Below, piece after piece: positions 23,967 through 35,600 of a stretch of DNA of 46,998 nt. The notes below the pieces were generated by a model that saw only the letters and a program-made list of their open reading frames with translations, was not told the origin of the DNA and made no database searches. Location: positions 1 to 46,998 of the IMG/VR virus record IMGVR_UViG_3300036985_001013; one strand, given 5' to 3'. The position numbers were made by a program, and so were the translations under genes. The first letter of the stretch is position 1; every line of letters starts with the position of its first letter. This DNA comes from a virus.

Positions 23967-26603
23967 ATGGCTTCATTTACCGATATAATCCCCCAGTTTA
24001 ACCCCTACATCAAGCAGCTTCCTATAGATGCTATGGTGAAGGTGGGCATGCAAAAGCAAGCCCAATATGATGCTGGCGTGCAGAAAATTCAGGCTCAGAT
24101 AGACAATGTTGCTGGGCTAGATATTGCAAAAGATGTGGATAAGCAGTATCTTCAGTCCAAGTTGAATCAGCTTGGTAATGATCTGAAGATAGTTGCTGGT
24201 GGAGACTTTTCTAATTTCCAATTAGTTAATTCTGTTAGTGGAATGGCTAAACAAATTGGGAAAGATGAGGATATTCAAAATGCTGTAAGTTCTACTGCTT
24301 GGTATAAAAAACAGAACGCCTTGATGGAGGAAGCTATAAAGAGCGGAAAGTCCTCACAAGCAAATATTTATGACTTTAATGAGAAGACTGCAAATTGGTT
24401 AAATTCTGATAAAATTGGTGAAGTTTTTAGAGATAGATACACCCAATTTAAAGATACTAAGAAGGTAGCACTAGAGGCTATCAAAGCCCTTCATCCTAAG
24501 CTCCAGGCATATGATATTCCTTTTGAGGTGAAAGATGGTAAGATTAACACTGCAATTATTGCAGATGCTATGCAGCGTTATAAGATTGAGGGCATTGATG
24601 AATCTCAGATTCAACAAGCTATATCAGCAGCATTCACTCCTGATGACTGGAATCAACTTAGAATAGACGCAAGATATCAGTTTAGAGGGGTGACACCAGA
24701 CCAGTTGGAAAAGAGGGCTGAGCTTTTGTATGTTGGAAAAAAAGCTAGATATGAGTCTGAATTAGATGCCACTAGACAGAAAAGAACAATTGCTACAGAT
24801 CCTACACTAATTGCTGATCTGGATAAAAGAATTCAGTTTTACGAAGACCAACTTGGAAAAGATGGTAAATCAGGCATATTAGACAATGAGCTTAGAACTA
24901 ATGTTGATCTGGCTAGAACCAATCCTGATGATGTTAAGTATTCTATTTATAGAGATGGATATGTGAGTGAGTTTGCAAATGCGTTTTCTTGGAAGAACCA
25001 AGAAATGCAGTATGTAGACAGCCCCCTCAAAAAGCAAGAAAACTGGAGATCAGAAATGACTCTTAAATGGGCTACAGAAAATAGACAGCGTTATGAGTTT
25101 GCTGAAAATCTGAAAAGAAAAGATATAGAAATTGGTTTGAAGGCAGACGAAATTGCTCTTAAAAAGATTGAGCTTGGTTTGGTTCCTACAGACACAAGAG
25201 TTCCTGTTGGTAATCCTACAGACATTGCAAACAATGCTGATGGGATTATTCTTGGCTTTGCTAATGAGGTGAGTGAAAAAATCAATGGTGGTAAAGCTGA
25301 GCTAAAACAAAGAGGTCTTACAGATGCTCAAATTAATTCCATCTTGGATGATTACAGAAAAAATGGTGCTAAAGCTAAGTCAGCACCTGCCTGGGCAATC
25401 AAAACAGTTCAAGAGATATTGAGACAGGAGAATGTGTTAACATCTGTTCAAGAAATGGATGATAATGCTAAAGCTTCCGCACAAGCAGCTACATTAAATG
25501 ATCCTGCTATTAAAGGTCAAATTGCTGGAAGAACAGCAGATTTAGCAGCTATTAATAATGGAAAGCCAATAACTTTCACTCAATACGCTGGTAGAGATCC
25601 TAATACAGGTCAGGGGAAATATATTAAGTTCTCAAGAACTTCACAGCAATTAATAGAAGATATTAAATCTGGTAGAGCATCTCTTAGTGTAGACAAGGCT
25701 CCTCTTGGGGATATCCGAGTGACATTTAATAATGTTCCTGAAGCAGGAGGTAAACCTATAAGTATTCAAATTAAAAAGAATGCTTTTGGTACAGATGTTG
25801 CAGGTGGTAGTGAAATGAGAAGTGCGCTAAAAGAAGTGAGTGCTTATTATGGCAAGCATGGAAATTTTGAAAATAATTATCAAAGCATTTACAATAGAAA
25901 TTACAAAAATATCCTTGCTCCAGTTGCTAATGAACTTGTTCCAACAATTATAGCTGTAAGAACAGGAAATAAATCTGAGGTTCCACCTAGAGTGATAAAT
26001 AACCTTAGTGCGTTCATTTCAGCAAATGATGCTAAGAGTATTCAGGCTGATGATAAATTTAATACAACAACTGCATCAGATTTCTTATCTGAAAAGAGGA
26101 ATAAAGACACAAGAGTATTTATTCAACAAGATGGTGATAAGTTTGAAGTGCTTATAAAAAATGAACAAGATCCCACTAATATTCAAAGATTGAAAATGAG
26201 TGGTTCAGATGTAGCTAGATATATTGGTGCTGATTACATAGACAGTCTTACCCAAGATTCTAAGGTGATTAGACTTAGTGGTGGTTCTGGTACAAACATT
26301 ACAAAGAACCCCAATCGTGCAGTGATGCAACAGACCTTTGGTGATTTCCCTGGAATTAGAAAGCTACAAGTGAAAGGTGATTTGATACAAGAAGCTGGAA
26401 GTTCAGGCTTGTTCTACCCAACATTTTACGTTAAGAGAAAAGATGGAGGATGGCAGCCTTTTGAAATTTCTGGTCAAGATCAACTTCAGAGAGTTGGATA
26501 TGAACAAGGTAAGAAACAAATGAACAGTCTCACAGATGCAAGTTTTCTTACTCTTTTAAAAGAAAGCTATCCTAGCTTTGATTTCTCTACATTAGACTAT
26601 TAA
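23967..26603 (+). CDS. Large virion/ejection-block protein (878 aa)
   Basis: I recognise no enzymatic domain. The N-terminus (FTDIIPQFNPYIKQLPIDAM, then KVGMQKQAQYDAGVQKIQ and LQSKLNQLGNDL) is helical and looks like a conserved start found in proteins just upstream of the giant proteins in Bacteroidota phages, as far as I recall. Long charged helices, probably coiled coil, cover about residues 255-420; the last 300 residues are mixed alpha/beta. There is no signal peptide or membrane segment. It is the first gene after a promoter candidate and lies 12 bases before the polymerase gene, so it may be co-packaged with the polymerase. Confidence 0.6.
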   Translation: MASFTDIIPQFNPYIKQLPIDAMVKVGMQKQAQYDAGVQKIQAQIDNVAGLDIAKDVDKQYLQSKLNQLGNDLKIVAGGDFSNFQLVNSVSGMAKQIGKDEDIQNAVSSTAWYKKQNALMEEAIKSGKSSQANIYDFNEKTANWLNSDKIGEVFRDRYTQFKDTKKVALEAIKALHPKLQAYDIPFEVKDGKINTAIIADAMQRYKIEGIDESQIQQAISAAFTPDDWNQLRIDARYQFRGVTPDQLEKRAELLYVGKKARYESELDATRQKRTIATDPTLIADLDKRIQFYEDQLGKDGKSGILDNELRTNVDLARTNPDDVKYSIYRDGYVSEFANAFSWKNQEMQYVDSPLKKQENWRSEMTLKWATENRQRYEFAENLKRKDIEIGLKADEIALKKIELGLVPTDTRVPVGNPTDIANNADGIILGFANEVSEKINGGKAELKQRGLTDAQINSILDDYRKNGAKAKSAPAWAIKTVQEILRQENVLTSVQEMDDNAKASAQAATLNDPAIKGQIAGRTADLAAINNGKPITFTQYAGRDPNTGQGKYIKFSRTSQQLIEDIKSGRASLSVDKAPLGDIRVTFNNVPEAGGKPISIQIKKNAFGTDVAGGSEMRSALKEVSAYYGKHGNFENNYQSIYNRNYKNILAPVANELVPTIIAVRTGNKSEVPPRVINNLSAFISANDAKSIQADDKFNTTTASDFLSEKRNKDTRVFIQQDGDKFEVLIKNEQDPTNIQRLKMSGSDVARYIGADYIDSLTQDSKVIRLSGGSGTNITKNPNRAVMQQTFGDFPGIRKLQVKGDLIQEAGSSGLFYPTFYVKRKDGGWQPFEISGQDQLQRVGYEQGKKQMNSLTDASFLTLLKESYPSFDFSTLDY

Positions 26604-26615
26604 CCACATCTTATT

Positions 26616-29600
26616 ATGCCAGAGTTTGACAGAAATCTAAACCCGATTCTACTTAATACTGATCAGGCCCTCCCTCAGCTAGATAATCCTGCAAATAGAC
26701 TTAATGTTGGTCCTGCAGATTATTCTCTAGGTGGAAGGCCTCTTAGTGCCACTGAGAGATTCTTTGGTGAAGGACCTGTTGTCACTCCTATGGCTCCTAC
26801 AGTTAGTGCTAAAGAACTGTATGAAAATAGAAGATATGCCACCTATAGTCCTGATATTATAGATATTGAGGATCAAAAAGCTTATGCCCAGTCTAATTGG
26901 GATAAGGCAGCAAACGGTCTTTTGAAGGGTGTAAACCTTGTAGGCACTACAGTTGCTGGTGGATTTGGTATGCTCTATGGATTAGCTAAATCTCCTTTTA
27001 CAGGAAGACTGGCTGATATATGGGACAATAATATAATGAGAGATTTGGATGCTTGGAACAATAAAGTGGACCAAGAGTTTCTTCCAAACTATTACACCAA
27101 CGTTGAAAGAGATGCTAAATGGTATTCTCCTGACAACTGGTGGAGAACAAACTTTTTATTTGATAAACTTATCAAGAACTCAGGCTTTGCTGTAGGTGCT
27201 ATGGTAAGTGGTAATATTGCTAATGCTGGTTTAAGAATAGCAGGTGCTGCTATTGGTGAAGCTGCAACAACAGTTGCTGCTGCCACAGCTGCTGAAACTT
27301 CTCAAGCATTTAAACTTTTTACACCCCTACTGAGAAATACAGCTAGGGCTTTTTCTGCTGGTAAAAATATTGAAACAGCTGCTGTACTAGAAAGAGAAAT
27401 TTCTTCTATTGCTGACCTAACATCTAAAGCTTCACGTATTGGTGAAATAGCAAAAGATGCTAATTTCTTTGCTAACATAAATGATGTTGGAAGAAGAACA
27501 GCTATTGCTGCTTATTCTTCTGCAGGTGAAGCTTCATTTGAAGCCCTTCAAACTGCTACAGAGCACAGAAACAATCTGATCCAGAAATTTAGAAATGAGA
27601 ACGGTGGGCAAGATCCTACAGGAGCAGAACTTGATGCAATTAATGAATCTGCTGAGGATGTAGGTAAAGCATCATTCTTTGGAAACCTTGCTCTCCTAAG
27701 TGCTACAGAATATGTACAACTTCCCTACTTGGCTGGTTCTACGTACAAGTCTAGCAAACAGGCTGCAAACAGTCTGCTTGGAAAGGCAGATGATGTCATA
27801 TTGAAAGAGGGTAAATGGATAGCAAAAGAAACCACCAGTAACTTTGCTAAGATTTGGGAAAAGGCTAGAGTGGGCAGATATGTGTTTGATCCTAAAGAAG
27901 CTGGTCAGGAATTGGGACAATATGCTCTTCAGGTTGGTACACAAAACTATTTTAGTAAGGCATACCAAGGACAAGATGCAAATGCTTGGGTTGATGGCTT
28001 CTTGTATGGATTTGTGGGTAGAGATGAGAAGGGGGAAGGAAAAGGTGCTTTGGTATCTAAAGAGGGTATGGAAAGTTTGGTTCTCGGTGGTATCACTGGA
28101 GGACTAATGCAATCTGTAGGTCAGTTCAAAGAATCTAAGGCTATAAGTAATAACACTCAGGCTTTAATATCAGGTTTAAATAATGCACCTACATTTAAAG
28201 AAGCTTTCAAGGAAAAACTTGATGCTGTAAACAGAGGTGTAGTGTTACAGCAGCAACAACAAGATGCTGTAATTAATGGTGATGAGTTGGAGGCTAAAGA
28301 TTTGAAAGCAGATCTACTGCATAACTACTTAGCCCCTCGTATCAAATATGGTAGATTTGATCTCATCATGGATGATCTGCAAGAACTTAAGAGAGAAGGA
28401 CTTACACAAGGTGGTTTGGCTGCTCTTAAGGAACAAGGACTTGCTAACATCAATGATACTGTTGATAGCTATCAGGAAAGACTTGGTCAAATAGAAGCTT
28501 CTGCAAAGAATACAGAAGAGCTCTACAAGTCTATGAATTTGAGATTTGGTGGGGAGATGAATGCTGATGGAACAAAGAAGTATCCCCCGAAGCTTATTGA
28601 TAAGATGATCTATGCAGCTAGTAAAATAGCTGACTATGACGTGCGCATACCTCAGGTGAATGCTCCACTGGCTCAAGCTGGTGTAGTTACAAGTGAGATT
28701 TTAAGTGATGTAATTATTGGTGGTAAACCAAAACAAGAAGCATTAGATAAAGCCACTGAGGACATACTCAAACTGCAAAGTGTTGATTATGATGATCTTG
28801 TAAAAAAGCTCAATGATGTAATTGAACTCTCCTATCGTAGGAAACTGTTCCTCAATGAGTTCAATGAAATGAAAACTAACCCTGAGAAATATCTTGATAA
28901 AGAGGTTAGTGAAACTCCTACAGGTGAGCAGGGAGAAACTGTATCTGTAAAGACCAAGGATGGTGATGAGGAATTAGAAATTGGTCAGGAATACTTCTTG
29001 GGTAAGGTGTTTGAATCTGATAAAAATGGTAACGAGGTGTATCGTTTTCCTAAGCTCACTATTCTAGGTGAGAATGAAGATGGTACAATCAAAATAAAAG
29101 ATTCTAACGGTAATGTTAGAGATGTCTCCAAAGCTGTATTAGCTGACTATAAATTGGGAAGAGTGAGTGACACTCTGAACAATAAGAAAGCTAAGTTCTA
29201 CATGGAAACTGCTAATACCATCTATGAGTTCAACTTTGGAAAGGGTAAGAAGGTAAAGGGTAGATTGGAATATGTTCACAAAGATGGTGTTCTCAACTTT
29301 GTATATAAGAATAAGAAGGGACAAATCTCTCGTATTGAAGTGACTGGTGATCAGTTTATTCCTAAGCAGGGATTCACTGAAGCAATGGTTACGCCTATAG
29401 GTACCCTCACTGCTGTGCAGAAAGCAGCACTTGATCAGTTCAGTTCTGAGAAAGATACTCGCATTGAAGCTAAGAGAAAGGTGAGACTTAAGATTCTTAG
29501 TGATTTATTTGATGACGTATCAGAGAAATTAAATAAGACACAAGAGAAACTTAACAAGAAGCGTAGTGAGTTTGAAAAGATTACAGAGGAAATCTCTGAG

Positions 29601-32600
29601 CTGGAGAAGAAGATTGCTGCTGGTGAATTGACTAAAAAGAACACGTTTAAGTCTGCTACCAATAAAGCAATTAAGTCTGCAAATAAGCTTTCTAGATTGC
29701 GTGAAGACTTACGTCTTGAGATAGAATCTCTTGAAGCTGAAAGAGATACACTTGAATTTAATCTGGCATATGTAGCTGATATGGCTCAAAACATTGATGA
29801 GCTTCCTACAGATAATAAGGAGTTCTTGAGTGATTTGAAAGAGCAGGTTAGCAATCTCGAGTCTATGATTCTTGAGAATGGTAACAACATTAATCAGACT
29901 GCCAAGTTGATGGAAAAAGTTGACAAGGCTCTGAAAGATGCTGTTGACTTTGCATTTGATCTAATTAACAAGTTTGAGGCTAAGTATCCTAGCCTCCCTG
30001 TTGCTCCAATAGCCCTCCGTCAATTCTTGAATAAAGATATGGAGGTTAAGGGAGTGTGGCCTGATTATCAGTCCTATCTCCAGGCTAATCCAAATCTTCT
30101 TAATGACTTATTGGAATTTGACAGAGAGCTTGCTGATATAGACGAGCTTGATGTTGTTCCCAATGAAAGAACATTAAAAGAACTTGGCGATAGTATCAAG
30201 GAAGTACAAACTGGTATAGCAGAGCTTGAGAAAGAGCTTCGTGCAAAAGAGACTATATTGGCTAAATTCCAAGAAGTTGCTGATAAATATAAACAAGAGG
30301 TTGAGGAAGAGAACAAAATGAGAAAGAGTGAGGAGTTCAGAAAAGCTGCTCTTGGAACTCTTTCTTCTGACCAACCTACCCTTGAGGCTAGTGATAAATA
30401 CGAAGCTGATCGTAAGAAAAATGATAAAGCTGTTGTAGCCTCTACAGTGAATGCTGGTAATGAGAGATCTAATAAGTTTGGTGCTAATCTAGAAAATCTT
30501 CCGAATAGAAAGAATATTCGTGGTGTATATCTTACAGCTAATAATGAGATAGAACTTGGACTGGAAGGGTTTACAGATGATGTGGTTAAGAACCAAGATC
30601 CTAGTTTCCCTCCTGTAGAAAAGTCTAAGATTATTGCTCTGGTAATGGTTGAACAAAATCCAGACAATGCTGAAGACTTCTGGTTAGTAGATGAGAATGG
30701 TCAGAGACTAGAAAATGCTAGCTATGAGAATGTAGTGTATCAGATGTTCCCTCTAGAAGATCTTGAGTGGGATGATAAGTGGAGCAAAACTCCTGGTAAG
30801 AAGGTGAGCATGTTCAGAAAATCTACTCCTCAAGAGGTGGTGGATGATCTGAAAAAACAATACAAAGCTTGGAGAAATGGTGTTCTTGAGAACCCAACAC
30901 TTGCTAGATATAACGTGCAGGCATCATTTGGTAAACCTGAATATGTTAGCGTAAAAGATCAGAACGGTAATGAGGAGAGAGTGAAAGATGCTGCTGTTGC
31001 TGTTTCTGATTCTGGGCTCGTGCGTGAAGGAGATTTGAGAACAGAACAAGTGGTACTTATTCCCACTGTACAGAAATCTATAGATAAGGGATCTACATTA
31101 TACAATGATCCTAAAGGACTTCCATTCCTTGATACTCCTAACGGATATGTAAAACTTCAGAATAGAAAGCTCACCCAACAAGAGGTTAAGAGTGTATACC
31201 AGGCAATTAAGCGTCTGGTTAAAAATATGTATGAGGATGGTAATGCTAAATCAGCAGACTCTAAACGTTTGTTGAACTGGCTTAAGTCTGTAGTGTATTG
31301 GGGAACACCTCAAGATGCACAGGGTAACAGAAAGCCTGCAGCATTTAATAGCATCTGGTTTGAACAAGTGGATGCTGATGGTATATTCAAAGAGATCAAA
31401 TTGTTTATATCTGGTCTTGGAGAAAATGTACCTTTCACACCTACAGCAATTGCTGATAATGAAGGTAAGATTATTGCTCTCCTGGAAGGTATGTACAATA
31501 ACGTAAATGCTACAATGGTGAGTGGTGGTCAGAAAGGTAACTGGAATGAGTCTTATGAAGAACTTCTGGAAATCCCTGAGACAGGAGATATCAAATCTAG
31601 AACCTGGAAGAACTATCAATCGTTCCTTCTTTCTAAGAACGATCCTGATGGTAAAGCTAGAGATGCTAAGCAAATACCATTAACCACTCAGATTAGACCT
31701 CTTGAGAGCGCTAATGATGTAAATAGACAAGGTATTTACTTTACAGTGTTAGAAGCTGCTCAAAGCTACACTATCCCTGAGGTTAAAGCTACTAAGAAAG
31801 CCACTACAGTAATTACACCTGGTGCTCCTAAACAAGCAGTTAAAGAAGGTGAGCAAAAAGAGGCTTCTGCTAAACCTGATTTAACAGGTAAGGTGAGAAA
31901 TACATTCACCTCTCCATCTGGTCTGAAAATTAACTATACAGCTAATGCAGAGTTGTTATTACAAAACGATCCCAAAGGATTGTTAGTATTACAAGAAGCT
32001 GATGTTCAATCTGCTTTAGAAGCCCTGCAAAAAGCTGGTAAAACTCTTGAAGAGGCTAAGAAACAAATTAGAGGAAACATCATCGCTTCCCTCACTCCCT
32101 ATCTCAATGAGTATAAGAATCAAAAAGCTCAGGCAGGAATGGAACTTGTTCTTACAGATGATGCTGTAGAAGAAGTGGAAGATTCTTCTGGTGAGGAGAT
32201 GACAGATGCTCAGATGAGACTCTTCAAAAAACAAGCAGCCTCCACTCCTAATAGAACAGCACTTCGTGTTAAGCTGGTTGATGCAGCTAAGAAGTTTGAG
32301 GGTGAGAATTGGAATAAGGTGGAAACTTGGCTGAAAGCTAATTTCCCCAACATTCCTGTATATAGAGTGAAGAACATTCTGAAAGCTACAAATGGTATTC
32401 AGGCTTGGGGTATGTTCCAAGATGGTGCTATTTATGTATATGAGAATGCTGAGGTGGGTACAATCTACCATGAGGTGTTTGAGGCTGTGTGGAAGATGTT
32501 TGCAGATAATACAGAGCGTCAGGCTGTTATTGGTGAGTTCAAAAACAGACAAGGCTCATTTGTAGACAGACCTACAGGTCAGACAGTTAAATACTCTGAA

Positions 32601-35600
32601 GCCACAGATCAGCAAATTAAAGAACAGCTGGCTGAGGAATTCAGAGATTATGTACAAGAAGGTAAGATTCCTGCTAAACCAAAAGATGGTAGACCTTTTA
32701 TTGTGAAGCTATTTGCTGATCTGGTGAACTTTATTAAACAATTCTTCACTGGAAAAACTGCAAAGAATAATACAGAGAAACTATTTGAAAAAATAGGCAC
32801 AGGCTACTACAAGCAACATGCCCCTTATCACAATGCTCTTTCTTATGCTAAGGAAGGATTAATTGATATTGAGGATGCCATCATATCTGACAATGCTGAA
32901 TTTCGTATAAAGAATATCAGAGGTGAGTATATTGGTGACATCATTCAGCACATGACCTATGCAACTATCTATAAGCTAGTTGACACAAATGAAAGTTTGT
33001 TCAGTGTACCAGAATTAAACAAGAAAGAACTATATGATGGTCTTCTTGAAGAGGTACAAAGTTCTATTGCTCAAACTGCTGGCACTCTTGAAAAGGCTGT
33101 AGCAAAAAAAGAGATTTCTCCAAAACAGGCTGAACAAGGAGTTAAGAATGCACTGAGTCTTTGGAAGAATGTTACAGAGCAATGGGATGATATTGTAGAA
33201 AAGCATGAGGAAAAGCTTAAGTCTTTCAACATTGAGTTTGATGAAAACGATAATGCAGTGTTGAGAGATGAGGATGCTTCTAAACGAGGTGATTGGCAGA
33301 ACGCCACTCAGGTGGATAATTTCAGAAAAGCAAATGGAGCAATTAAGCTTCTGTTATCAACCATACCTGTCACCAGAAGATTAGAGAATGGTAAACTTGA
33401 AACTGTTGAGTCTTCCATCAATGGTGTAAAACTCCTGTCCCCTACAGAGGTGTACATGGCTATTATGAACAATGTTCACAAGTCTCGCAATGTTGATGAG
33501 ATGATGGAGAAGATTCGTGAGATGGCTATCAACGATCCTAATTACGAAGCGCTATACACACGCCTTACTAACAACTACGATATTACAAAAAAGGCTAATC
33601 TGACCAAGAGCCTTTCTAGTATGCATGACGTCCAACTTATTACAGCATTTTGGAAGTCCTTTAAGAAACAAAGTCCTGATGTAAAGACTGTTTACATTCT
33701 AGACAATGGAGATATTGTAGTGGGTGATTCAAATTTCACTACAGCTGCTAGACAACTGAAAGAGGAATATATAAACAGCATCAAGAAGACAATCAAAGGC
33801 AAGAATCCTTACTTTGAATATTCTGAGAAAGAGAAAGGTTACATTGGAAAACCAGGAAGCGTTGCTAATATACAAGCGAACACTCAGGGTAGAGTGAGAT
33901 TCTTAGCCAACCTTGGAATTGAGTTTGATGCAAATGAGATTGACTATTCTTTAAGTGTTAAAGATAGAGAGAAGTTCAACACTGCTGTTGATGGTATTGT
34001 TGATAGCATAGGTCAAGCTAAGAAAATTGCTACAGTTAATGCTAAAGTGTTGAATATAGATGGGCGTTTGAGACAACTTAGTGAGTTACAAGCTAAGTTG
34101 GATAATCCTGAATTCAGCTCTACATACTTCAATGTTAACGGTGAACGCACACAAACTTTCATTGGAACTAATGCTGCTAGTGATCTGTTTGATACACTGT
34201 CTCAAATAGATAACCTTTCTGAACTACAAGGCACTCAGTATGAATACCTTACGAAAGGAGGAGATGTGTTTGCTGCTAATTCAAATATTCTTAGTAGAAT
34301 GTTTGACATGGAGACTGGTAAACGAATTCAGGGAAGTGAGGACCTTATGAAAACTGCTTATGCTGATGGTCTCATAGACATGTCAAGTGGTAAGAAAAAG
34401 CAGTCCTCTAAGCTTACATATGCAGAACGTCTGACACAGGAAGTGAACATGAACTTGGAAGGTTATTACATGAATCTGATTCCTGGAGATGCTTCCATCG
34501 AGTGGATGATGTACATGGGCAATGCAGTTTCTGAAAAGGAAATGCTTGCTGGTTTTACTAGAATAAATGAAATCTTCAAGGGTTATTTCCTTGATGAATA
34601 CAATCTGTCTAAAGACGATCGTAAGATTGCTACAGTGAAAGGTAGAAAGACTACAGACCTTCGCTTTTTCAAAGCCATTCTTAAAGATAAACTTCATAAT
34701 GACATTATTAAAGAAAGTGGTACTGCTGAAGAGGTGTACACCAAGTATGAAGATAAAATCAATAGAGCTGTTGATAACTTTGTTAAAGAGCAAACAGCAA
34801 TCTTTAGAGAAACTCTTGAGAAGTATCAGATCATAGAAAGAGCTACAGATGATAACAACAACTTCCTTGATGGATATGATGTTAATGGCTTAGCACTTTC
34901 TAGCACAAGTAATGTATCAAATGAGAACCTGAATCTGGATCTCACCCGTCTGACAGTGAACTATATGATCAATAATATAGAGCTCCACAAGCTTCTGTAT
35001 TCTGATCCTTACCAATACTCAGATGAGTTGAAGCGTATCAAGAGCTTTAACTCTCCTCGCCAGGCGCTTATCTATGGCTCTGCAGCAATGAATAGTGTTA
35101 TGCATAGACTGTGGAATACAGGCTTTGCAGAGAACAGTGTTGGCTATACTAACTTTGACAAGGACTTCTTTAAGACCACAACTCTTGAAGACATCAAAGC
35201 TATCAATGACCTTCCAGGTTATGATGCTTGGGATGAGACAGATGGTGGTGGTGTTATTACAGCAAAAGCCTACCGTGAGTTCAGAGTTCGTTCTGGTGAA
35301 TGGACTACTGCTGAAGAGAACCAATACAGACATGATGTTGCTTATGAAGAGCTGGTAAAATCTGGTGCTTCTGAGAAAGAGATTGCTGCATTTGAGAAAA
35401 AGAATCCTGGTATTAAGAGTGTGTACACTCCTCTGAAACCTATTGTTTCTGGTAATAAGGCTGATGGAAACAACTACAATGATGTAGTGCTTGATAAGTT
35501 TGCCCTTTATCCATTGTCTTTCAGAATCTTACACAAGCTCAATACTAGTTCCAATGCCCTTAGAACCTACAATAAAATGCAGGTAGAGGGTATTGATTAT

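Noticed and set aside
28960-29360. Possible separate gene or gene break in the middle of the 4,138-aa frame
   Set aside because: The frame is open throughout with steady codon use; no internal start with a leader or stop was found, so a single polyprotein is the simplest reading.
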